Source of the DNA: Clostridia bacterium
GTDB lineage: Bacteria > Bacillota > Clostridia > Oscillospirales > Acutalibacteraceae
Assembly: GCA_017425745.1 (NCBI GenBank)
Contig: JAFOXT010000152.1
Span: 1 to 5,777 of the forward strand
Direction of reading: 5' to 3'
Length of the DNA stretch: 5,777 nucleotides
Part shown: piece by piece, positions 1-4,784 of the stretch
How the letters are laid out: the number at the start of each line of letters is the position of its first letter
How positions within the stretch are numbered: the first letter of the stretch is position 1
The notes under the pieces: generated by a model
Seen by the model: the letters and a program-made list of their open reading frames with translations, nothing else
Databases searched by the model: none
What the model was told of the DNA's origin: nothing
Program-made: the position numbers and the translations under genes

Positions 1-311
1 AGCCTTATTACAAGGTAGTCAATAAAACCCTTGACCTCCCCTGCAACTCTTACGCCCACAAGTGCAATAAGCAAGGTCAGAACGGATATACCGATACACA
101 CACAAAGAACCGATGCAAAGCCTTTTTTAAGAAAGGTTTTACGGGTAAGAAAATTCTTCGGTCTTTGCAGAATTGTTGCAAGCACAAAAGCAAGAAGCAC
201 AGGTAAAAACAGTCCCAGACCGTATCTTATGGCAAACACAGCTCCTGCAAAAAGCATACCGTAATACACTGCATTGATTATGGCTTTACGCTTTCTTTCA
301 ACATCTGTCAT
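1..311 (-). CDS. AI-2E family (YtvI/PerM-like) membrane protein, 3' end outside window
   Basis: Reverse-strand frame open from ATG at 311 to the window edge, giving 103 residues of an unfinished protein. It starts MTDVERKRKA, followed by hydrophobic segments at about residues 12-29, 32-48 and 64-88. The pattern of a short charged N-terminus, a GLFLPVLLAFVLA segment, then 'LQRP' and a basic loop is typical of the N-terminus of AI-2E family transporters, including the sporulation protein YtvI. Family members are usually about 350 residues, so roughly a third is present. The family is a set of multi-pass inner-membrane proteins; members have been linked to export of small molecules or to ion/proton exchange, and the substrate here is unknown. 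The start is supported by AGGAGG 8 bases upstream. Divergent from hom; its leader contains repeat copy 1. Family assignment is by recognition of sequence style, not by a search. Confidence 0.8.
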   Translation of the reverse strand, partial: MTDVERKRKAIINAVYYGMLFAGAVFAIRYGLGLFLPVLLAFVLATILQRPKNFLTRKTFLKKGFASVLCVCIGISVLTLLIALVGVRVAGEVKGFIDYLVIR

Positions 312-319
312 ATTTATAG

Positions 320-325
320 CCTCCT
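320..325 (-). promoter_or_regulatory. Shine-Dalgarno site of the AI-2E gene
   Basis: CCTCCT on the plus strand reads AGGAGG on the minus strand, 8 bases before the ATG at 311. It fixes the start of the AI-2E family gene. It lies only about 6 bases from the base of the inverted-repeat arm of repeat copy 1 (which begins near 331), so a hairpin formed by that element would end right beside the ribosome-binding site. Confidence 0.85.
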
Positions 326-331
326 TTTTTT

Positions 332-355
332 AAAGTTAAAAGTGGAAAGTTGAAA
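332..355 (+). repeat. Left inverted-repeat arm of element copy 1
   Basis: Purine-rich tandem heptads. With A = AAAGTTA, B = AAAGTTG and C = AAAGTGG, the arm beginning at 332 reads A-C-B-A. Positions 332-355 are a perfect inverted match to 573-596. The right arm, read on the minus strand, runs B-A-C-B, so the two arms pair in a register shifted by one heptad. Confidence 0.85.
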
Positions 356-572
356 GTTAAAATAAGGTCGCAGGTTTAAGCTTCTGCAAACGGAAGGATA
401 TCGTCTGCGGAGTCGGTTGAGTTATGAAGGGCAGAGAGTTGATTTTATCCGTCTTTACAGTTCTTAATTAAGAAAACTCTACCCGCCGAATTTATATTTC
501 TGCTTGGGCGGTCCGGATATAAAAGTTTGGAGGTCTGCTGAAACGGATACATTCGGAGCTTTGCTCCCCACA

Positions 573-604
573 TTTCAACTTTCCACTTTTAACTTTCAAC
601 TTTA
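573..604 (-). repeat. Right inverted-repeat arm of element copy 1
   Basis: Pyrimidine-rich on the plus strand. Its complement is a run of AAAGTTG/AAAGTTA/AAAGTGG heptads, and 573-596 pairs perfectly with the left arm at 332-355. As RNA, either strand of the element could close into a long hairpin with about 24 base pairs at its base. Confidence 0.85.
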
Positions 605-641
605 TCATTAATCCGCTGGCGTCTTTTTTGTTAATATTGAT

Positions 642-673
642 ATTATATTACCCCATTGTGCACTCAAAATCAA
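642..673 (-). promoter_or_regulatory. Candidate promoter for the AI-2E gene
   Basis: On the minus strand there is a TTGATT -35-like box (673-668), then exactly 17 bases, then TAATAT (650-645). This overlaps a perfect TATAAT (647-642) offset by three bases. Transcription from here would start near 635 and cross all of repeat copy 1 before reaching the AI-2E start at 311, giving a leader of more than 300 bases. Box matching only; no experimental start is known. Confidence 0.45.
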
Positions 674-710
674 TGTCTTTGACAAAATTTTATTTTTTTT
701 CGTCAAACTC

Positions 711-739
711 TTCCATAAATTCGCAAAATGTGATATTAT
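711..739 (+). promoter_or_regulatory. Candidate promoter for hom-lysC
   Basis: Extended -10 sequence TG-A-TATTAT (731-739) with a weak TTCCAT -35-like box (711-716) at 17-base spacing. An A/T tract (685-700) sits where an UP element would lie. A second TG-G-TATATT (744-752) just downstream is an alternative -10. The resulting leader is only about 30-35 bases, too short for a lysine riboswitch or T-box. Confidence 0.45.
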
Positions 740-763
740 ATCGTGGTATATTTATATTTAACC

Positions 764-769
764 GAAAGG
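764..769 (+). promoter_or_regulatory. Ribosome-binding site of hom
   Basis: GAAAGG located 10 bases before the ATG at 780. It is weaker and further away than the AGGAGG sites of the AI-2E gene and lysC, but it is the only purine-rich site next to this start and supports position 780. Confidence 0.6.
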
Positions 770-779
770 TAGTGAATAA

Positions 780-2000
780 ATGAATGTTGCAATTTTAGGT
801 TTTGGTGTTGTTGGCTCAGGTGTTGCCGAAGTAATTACCCAAAACGCTGAACATATCAAGGAGAACAGCAACGTAAGTCTTAAGGTTACAAAAATTCTCG
901 ATATCAGAGATTTTCCCGACAGTGACTTTGCTCCTCTTATGACAAAGAATTTTGATGAAATTCTTCTGGATGACTCAATTTCTATAGTATGCGAAACAAT
1001 GGGCGGAGTTAATCCTGCTTTCGATTTTGTTTCAAAATGCCTTATGAAGGGTAAGCACGTTGTTACTTCAAATAAGGAGCTTGTTGCAACAAGAGGCTTT
1101 GAGCTTCTCCAGTTAGCAAGAGAAAACAACGTAAACTTCCTTTTTGAAGCTTCAGTAGGTGGCGGTATTCCCATTATCCGTCCTCTCAGCCGTTGCCTTG
1201 CAGGTAACAATGTAAACGAGGTTGCAGGTATTCTTAACGGAACATCTAACTTCATTCTTACTAAAATGATAGTAGACGGAATGTCATTTGCTGATGCTCT
1301 TAAGCTTGCTCAGGATAAGGGCTACGCTGAAAAAGATCCCACAGCTGACGTTGAGGGCTTTGACGCACTGAGAAAAATCTGTATTCTTGCTTCACTCTGC
1401 TTCGGCACTCACGTTTATCCTGACGGAATTTACACCGAGGGTATTTCAAAAATCACTCTCGAGGATGTTGCCTTTGCTGAAAGCTACGATGCAGTTATCA
1501 AGCTTATTGCAAGAGCAAAGAAGCTTGCAGAGGATAAAATTACAGTTATGGTTACCCCCTGCCTTGTTAAGAATTCATCAATGCTTTCAGGTGTAAGCGA
1601 TGTGTTCAACGCTTGTCTTGTCCGTGGTGATATGACAGGTGATGTGCTTATGTACGGTAAGGGTGCAGGTAAGCTTGCAACAGCCTCAGCAGTTGTTGGT
1701 GACGTTATTGACTGTGCTGCCAACGACAAGGAAAGAAAGTTCTTCGGTTGGGCTGACGAAAAGAAGGATTTTGTAGCTTCTTACCTTGAAAATGAAACTG
1801 CTTTCTATGTAAGAGGAGCTGACGCTGACAAAGCTGAAATTGAAAAAGCTTTCACTTCAGTTCAGTATCTCACAAGAGAAAATCAGCCGGACAACGAAAT
1901 TGCCTTTGTAACACCCGTTATGAAGGAAAGCGATTTTGCTACTAAGCTTTCAGAGCTTAAAATAAATCTTATCACAACTATCAGAATCTCAGATTATTGA
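780..2000 (+). CDS. hom: Homoserine dehydrogenase
   Basis: NAD(P)H-dependent reduction of aspartate 4-semialdehyde to homoserine in the cytoplasm, at the branch to threonine and methionine. The protein has 406 residues. The Rossmann nucleotide-binding motif GFGVVG is at residues 7-12. The TSNKE segment (96-100) matches the family's 'T-x-NK' motif. The substrate domain carries GYAEKDPTADVEGFDALRK (181-199), in which E184, D195 and K199 match by spacing the catalytic-site Glu, Asp and Lys known from the yeast enzyme. Substrate-binding NGTSNFIL is at 153-160. About 70 C-terminal residues after position 335 look like a short, diverged ACT domain (strand ETAFYVRG, helix, strand EIAFVTPV, helix, strand), slightly shorter than in the approximately 430-residue Bacillus-type enzymes. 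First gene of a two-gene operon; lysC follows after 25 bases. The start is supported by the Rossmann strand beginning at residue 2. Confidence 0.96.
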   Translation: MNVAILGFGVVGSGVAEVITQNAEHIKENSNVSLKVTKILDIRDFPDSDFAPLMTKNFDEILLDDSISIVCETMGGVNPAFDFVSKCLMKGKHVVTSNKELVATRGFELLQLARENNVNFLFEASVGGGIPIIRPLSRCLAGNNVNEVAGILNGTSNFILTKMIVDGMSFADALKLAQDKGYAEKDPTADVEGFDALRKICILASLCFGTHVYPDGIYTEGISKITLEDVAFAESYDAVIKLIARAKKLAEDKITVMVTPCLVKNSSMLSGVSDVFNACLVRGDMTGDVLMYGKGAGKLATASAVVGDVIDCAANDKERKFFGWADEKKDFVASYLENETAFYVRGADADKAEIEKAFTSVQYLTRENQPDNEIAFVTPVMKESDFATKLSELKINLITTIRISDY

Positions 2001-2013
2001 TAAAAAGAATTAT

Positions 2014-2019
2014 AGGAGG
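2014..2019 (+). promoter_or_regulatory. Shine-Dalgarno site of lysC
   Basis: AGGAGG, 6 bases before the ATG at 2026, inside the 25-base hom-lysC gap. It fixes the lysC start and shows that lysC has its own strong translation signal although it is probably cotranscribed with hom. Confidence 0.9.
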
Positions 2020-2025
2020 AAGAGT

Positions 2026-3228
2026 ATGGCACTCATCGTACAGAAATTCGGTGGCTCCTCTGTTGCAAACGCAGAGAGAGTTATGAATGTTGCCCGTATC
2101 ATTACAGATACTTATAAAGAAGGCAACAATGTTGTAGTTGTTGTTTCAGCTCAGGGTGACACAACTGACGACCTTATTGAAAAGGCAAACGAAATCAACC
2201 CCAAAGCATCAAAAAGAGAAATGGATATGCTTCTTACTGCAGGTGAACAGATTTCAATTTCACTTCTTGCAATGGCAATTGAAAGCCTTGGCTATCCCGT
2301 AATCTCACTTCTCGGCTGGCAGGCAGGCTTTGAAACCAACTCAGCTTACGGCTCAGCAAGAATCAGCACAGTTAAGACTGAAAGACTTCAGAAAGAGCTT
2401 GACCAGAGAAAGATTGTAATTGTTGCAGGCTTCCAGGGTCTTAACAAATATGAAGACCTTACAACCCTCGGCAGAGGCGGCAGCGACACAAGTGCAGTTG
2501 CAATTGCTGCAGCACTTCATGCAGACCGCTGTCAGATTTTCACCGACGTTACAGGTGTATTCACAGCAGACCCCAGAAAGGTAGAAAACACTCAGAAGCT
2601 CAACGACATCACCTATGATGAAATGCTTGAGTTTGCAACACTCGGTGCTCAGGTACTTAACAACCGCAGTGTTGAAATGGCTAAAAAATATAACGTAGAA
2701 TTAGAAGTTCTCTCAAGTATGGTAAGAGAACCCGGTACAATCGTCAGGGAGGTAGCAAAGATGGAAAAAATGTTAATCAGAGGCGTAACAAAGGATACAG
2801 ATATTGCAAGAATTTCAGTTGTAGGCATTAAGGATATTCCCGGTAATGCTTTCAAGATGTTCTCAAAGCTTGCTGCAAAGGGCATCAATATTGACGTAAT
2901 TCTTCAGTCAGTTGGCCGTGACGGCACAAAGGATATTTCCTTCACCTGTGCAAGCAGCCACGCAGACGAAGCTGTTGAAATTCTTAACGACATCTACTCA
3001 ATGGAAGGCGGCGTTGTTACATCAGACACAACAGTTGCTAAGGTTTCAATCGTTGGTGCAGGTATGCAGTCACACTCAGGCACAGCTTCAAAGATGTTCG
3101 GTGCTCTTTATGAAGCAGGCATCAACATCAGCATGATTTCAACAAGCGAAATCACAATTTCAGTTCTTATTGACAAGGAGCTTGCTGACAAGGCTGTTTC
3201 AGCTGTACACAAGGCATTCTTCGGATAA
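2026..3228 (+). CDS. lysC: Aspartokinase (aspartate kinase), with two C-terminal ACT domains
   Basis: Phosphorylates L-aspartate with ATP to give 4-phospho-aspartate, the first committed step to lysine, threonine, methionine and diaminopimelate. The protein has 400 residues, close to the 408 of Bacillus subtilis LysC. The amino-acid kinase domain (about 1-240) shows KFGGSS (7-12), TAGEQIS (71-77), GRGGSDTSA (149-157) and TDVTGVFTADPR (173-184), all family signatures for substrate and ATP binding. The C-terminus holds two ACT domains, about 258-330 and 338-400; the ISMISTSEITISVLID stretch (368-383) is the typical effector-binding end, so allosteric feedback by lysine (possibly with threonine) is expected. 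Codon 246 is an ATG with its own Shine-Dalgarno, listed separately as a possible beta-subunit start. Second gene of the hom operon; a strong terminator follows the stop within 5 bases. The symbol follows B. subtilis lysC; the exact isoenzyme class is inferred. Confidence 0.96.
   Translation: MALIVQKFGGSSVANAERVMNVARIITDTYKEGNNVVVVVSAQGDTTDDLIEKANEINPKASKREMDMLLTAGEQISISLLAMAIESLGYPVISLLGWQAGFETNSAYGSARISTVKTERLQKELDQRKIVIVAGFQGLNKYEDLTTLGRGGSDTSAVAIAAALHADRCQIFTDVTGVFTADPRKVENTQKLNDITYDEMLEFATLGAQVLNNRSVEMAKKYNVELEVLSSMVREPGTIVREVAKMEKMLIRGVTKDTDIARISVVGIKDIPGNAFKMFSKLAAKGINIDVILQSVGRDGTKDISFTCASSHADEAVEILNDIYSMEGGVVTSDTTVAKVSIVGAGMQSHSGTASKMFGALYEAGINISMISTSEITISVLIDKELADKAVSAVHKAFFG
2746..3228 (+). 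other. Possible internal translation start in lysC (separate ACT-domain beta subunit)
   Basis: Within lysC, AGGGAGG at 2746-2752 lies 8 bases upstream of an in-frame ATG at 2761 (codon 246). Translation from there would give a 155-residue protein beginning MEKMLIRGV and containing both ACT domains without the kinase domain. Bacillus subtilis aspartokinase II and Corynebacterium glutamicum LysC are known to produce such an in-frame beta subunit of about 160-170 residues, which pairs with the full-length alpha chain. The site is seen directly; its use is inferred from those precedents and from its position at the domain junction. Confidence 0.65.
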
Positions 3229-3232
3229 AAGC

Positions 3233-3260
3233 AAAAGCACCCTTTGAGGGTGCTTTTTTT
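3233..3260 (+). terminator. Intrinsic terminator of hom-lysC
   Basis: Stem AAAAGCACCC (3233-3242), loop TTTGA, stem GGGTGCTTTT (3248-3257), then T's to 3260. It begins 5 bases after the lysC stop. Ten perfect base pairs with a G/C-rich centre and a T-tract make this a textbook Rho-independent terminator. Repeat copy 2 starts immediately after its T-tract. Confidence 0.95.
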
Positions 3261-3267
3261 AGTGTGA

Positions 3268-3296
3268 AGTGTGGAGAGTGGAGTGTGGAGTTGTGG
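3268..3296 (+). repeat. Left inverted-repeat arm of element copy 2
   Basis: Tandem purine-rich heptads of AGTGTGG, AGAGTGG and AGTGTGG type. From 3261 an additional AGTGTGA unit precedes them. The 29 bases pair with 3497-3525 with three mismatches. The T-tract of the lysC terminator directly upstream (3254-3260) mirrors the A-tract downstream of the right arm (3526-3532), extending the inverted symmetry. Confidence 0.85.
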
Positions 3297-3496
3297 TCAC
3301 AGGTTTATGCTTCTTCAAATTGTCAGATATCGTCTGCGTAACAAGCTTAGCTTTAAAGGGTAAAGAGTTGATTTTATCCGCCTTTACAGTTCTTAATTAA
3401 GAAAACTTCACCCGCCGAATTTATATTTCTGCTTTGGCGGTATGAATATAAAAGCTTAGTAGTCAGCTGATACGGATATAATCGGAGCGAAGCGAC

Positions 3497-3525
3497 CCTT
3501 AACTCCACTCTCCACTCTCCACACT
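3497..3525 (-). repeat. Right inverted-repeat arm of element copy 2
   Basis: The complement reads AGTGTGG, AGAGTGG, AGAGTGG, AGTTAAGG and matches the left arm at 26 of 29 positions. It is followed directly by seven A's that also form the upstream A-tract of the bidirectional terminator at 3526-3561. Confidence 0.85.
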
Positions 3526-3561
3526 AAAAAAACGGAAGACAGCAACGTCTTCCGTTTTTTT
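3526..3561 (-). terminator. Intrinsic terminator of the MBOAT-DHHW operon (probably bidirectional)
   Basis: Perfect 15-base inverted repeat: 3526-3540 (A-tract plus ACGGAAGAC) against 3547-3561 (GTCTTCCGT plus T-tract), with a 6-base loop. On the minus strand it lies two bases after the TAA of the DHHW gene and ends in a run of T's. The A-tract on one side and T-tract on the other would allow function in both directions, which would also stop any transcript crossing repeat copy 2 from the left. Confidence 0.93.
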
Positions 3562-3563
3562 AC

Positions 3564-4763
3564 TTATTTCATAGCACTTTCAAGGGATGTATCCTGTAAG
3601 AAGGTGTTGAGGTTATAGAGGAAGAGCACGTGGGAGAATGAATATTCGTCCATTACTGTGTGGATGCTGTCCGTCATATAACGGGGGTCAACTACAACTA
3701 TTCTTGCAAAATACGGGGTCAACATAGGAATAAGGCAATTTGCATAGGAGTCCTTGATAATAAGCAGTGTGTTTTTTGAGCTGCTTACGGTGTCAATTAC
3801 AACCTTATCGTAGTTGCCGCCAAGAAAAACCTCATACTTGTTTTTCTGCCCCAGCTTTTCTGAATCAAAAAGAGTTGCTGTCTTCTTTTCCTGAGACTCA
3901 ATTGCTACAACATAGCTTCCCTTGCTGTTTTTGGGCAGACAGATTTCGACCTTGTCCTTTACATCGTGAATGCCCGTTTTTGAAGCGAGAGTGCCCTCAA
4001 AATCGCCGCTGACAGTTAAGAAGTTATACTTCACCTTGCCGCTATTAAGCCCCCATTTGTCCGCAATTGCCTTAAATACGGCAGCTGCACCTCTTGTTGT
4101 CCAATGATGGTCTGTTTTATAGAACACCTGATGCTTCTTTTTAGCTTCGAGAAGCGCCTTGCTTACATTGAGGAAACGGTAGTTTTTGCCCTCAAGACTG
4201 TTCATAATCTTCGTAAGCTGGTTGTACTGATCGCTTACCTCAACATTTTTCGGAAGCTTATCAGAATAAACATAGCTTGCATTAGGTGAAATCGCCACCA
4301 TTTTGTTTACATTGGGATATTTCTTCATAAAGGTGTTGATGCTCTTTGTAAGAGCCTTCACCTTCTTTTTGCTATACGGGCTCTGCTTTTCAATAAGAAA
4401 GCCGTCTTCACCGATATAAACACCGTTTTCTTCCTTCTTGCCCGAAAGTCGGTCAAAGTAGGTTTTTGCAGAAATAAGGCTGTCTCTCATAATAAACTGG
4501 TCAGCCATATAGGTCTCAAAGCTTTTCATAAAGCTGCCGTCAGCAATTGACGAAAGGGTAAGCTTCGGGAAAGAGGCAAGCACTCTGTTTTCGCTTTCTG
4601 AAAACTCTCTGTCACGGCTCAGAATGTTCATTACAGTTCCGAGACCGATTATAAGGCAGAAGCACAGAACCAGACAGAAAAACACTATATTGCCTTTATT
4701 TATTCTTTTTTCATATGGGTCCTCATGCTCATACATAAGGGATTCGTTTTCGTTAAATTCCAT
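3564..4763 (-). CDS. DHHW-family (AlgX/AlgJ-like) SGNH-fold acylation protein
   Basis: A 399-residue membrane-anchored extracytoplasmic protein. A charged N-terminus (1-24) is followed by one hydrophobic segment (about 25-47, NIVFFCLVLCFCLIIGLGTV), so the rest probably faces outward. The TDHHWT motif (217-222) defines the DHHW family. D218 and H220 correspond by motif to the Asp and His of AlgJ/AlgX, and S339 in IIKDSYAN (336-342) is the likely nucleophile. The motif GDFEGTLASKTGIH (253-266) is also typical. In alginate acetylation, such proteins take or pass acyl groups delivered by an MBOAT partner; here the partner gene lies 21 bases upstream in the same operon. The acceptor polymer is unknown: exopolysaccharide, teichoic acid or peptidoglycan are all possible. 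The start at 4763 has AAGGTG about 5 bases upstream and precedes the membrane anchor sensibly. Last gene of its operon, with a terminator right after the stop. Confidence 0.88.
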   Translation of the reverse strand: MEFNENESLMYEHEDPYEKRINKGNIVFFCLVLCFCLIIGLGTVMNILSRDREFSESENRVLASFPKLTLSSIADGSFMKSFETYMADQFIMRDSLISAKTYFDRLSGKKEENGVYIGEDGFLIEKQSPYSKKKVKALTKSINTFMKKYPNVNKMVAISPNASYVYSDKLPKNVEVSDQYNQLTKIMNSLEGKNYRFLNVSKALLEAKKKHQVFYKTDHHWTTRGAAAVFKAIADKWGLNSGKVKYNFLTVSGDFEGTLASKTGIHDVKDKVEICLPKNSKGSYVVAIESQEKKTATLFDSEKLGQKNKYEVFLGGNYDKVVIDTVSSSKNTLLIIKDSYANCLIPMLTPYFARIVVVDPRYMTDSIHTVMDEYSFSHVLFLYNLNTFLQDTSLESAMK

Positions 4764-4768
4764 TTTGT

Positions 4769-4774
4769 CACCTT
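4769..4774 (-). promoter_or_regulatory. Ribosome-binding site of the DHHW gene
   Basis: CACCTT on the plus strand reads AAGGTG on the minus strand, 5 bases before the ATG at 4763. It lies inside the 21-base gap after the MBOAT stop and supports the chosen start. Confidence 0.65.
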
Positions 4775-4784
4775 AAAGTTTTAA

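Larger units (their letters stand above)
331..604 (+). repeat. Repeat element copy 1: inverted heptad arms around a conserved core
   Basis: A 274-base non-coding element. The outer arms (331-361 and 573-604) are inverted repeats made of 7-base units of AAAGTTA/AAAGTTG/AAAGTGG type, with a perfect 24-base match between 332-355 and the complement of 573-596. The inner region (about 366-570) matches copy 2 in the same orientation: 49 of 69 identical, ungapped, over 366-434 against 3295-3363, and 74 of 78 over 435-512 against 3364-3441. The rest is similar with small gaps. The core contains the perfect 14-base palindrome TTCTTAATTAAGAA (461-474), a CCGCC/GGCGG pair (483-487 with 507-511) and a GGAGC-TTT-GCTCC hairpin (555-567). 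There is no transposase, no credible coding frame and no clear target-site duplication. It may be a MITE-like element or a repeat-borne structured RNA; I do not recognise a named family. Confidence 0.85.
3261..3525 (+). repeat. Repeat element copy 2: same core, different inverted heptad arms
   Basis: A 265-base non-coding element in the same orientation as copy 1. Its arms are inverted repeats of AGTGTGG/AGAGTGG-type heptads: 3268-3296 matches the complement of 3497-3525 at 26 of 29 positions. These arms differ from the AAAGTTG-type arms of copy 1, although the central core (3364-3441) is identical to copy 1 at 74 of 78 positions. The conserved core features are the palindrome TTCTTAATTAAGAA (3390-3403) and the CCGCC/GGCGG pair around 3412-3440. 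The GGAGC/GCTCC hairpin of copy 1 is not cleanly kept here. The element fills the space between two convergent terminators. A GTG-initiated frame of up to 44 codons crosses it (3269-3400), but the frame is not kept in copy 1, so I do not call a gene. Confidence 0.85.

Noticed and set aside
31..264. 77-codon plus-strand open frame
   Set aside because: It lies opposite the AI-2E family gene, whose minus-strand frame has a strong ribosome-binding site and clear membrane segments; the plus-strand translation has no recognisable features.
331..604. CRISPR array or IS element
   Set aside because: The heptads are too short and contiguous to be CRISPR repeats with spacers; there is no transposase gene and no clear target-site duplication.
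611..630. Terminator-like CGC-TG-GCG followed by T's after repeat copy 1
   Set aside because: The stem is only three base pairs with a two-base loop; it is too weak to call an intrinsic terminator.
605..779. Lysine riboswitch or T-box leader for hom-lysC
   Set aside because: The stretch is A/T-rich and under 180 bases; I see no conserved T-box bulge, no terminator/antiterminator pair and no multi-helix L-box pattern, and the likely leader is only about 35 bases.
758..1255. 165-codon minus-strand open frame
   Set aside because: Antisense shadow of hom, whose motifs (GFGVVG, TSNKE) are unmistakable on the plus strand in the same stretch.
3269..3400. GTG-initiated 44-codon frame across repeat copy 2
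   Set aside because: It begins in the low-complexity arm, lies directly after a strong terminator, and the homologous stretch of copy 1 has an in-frame TGA.
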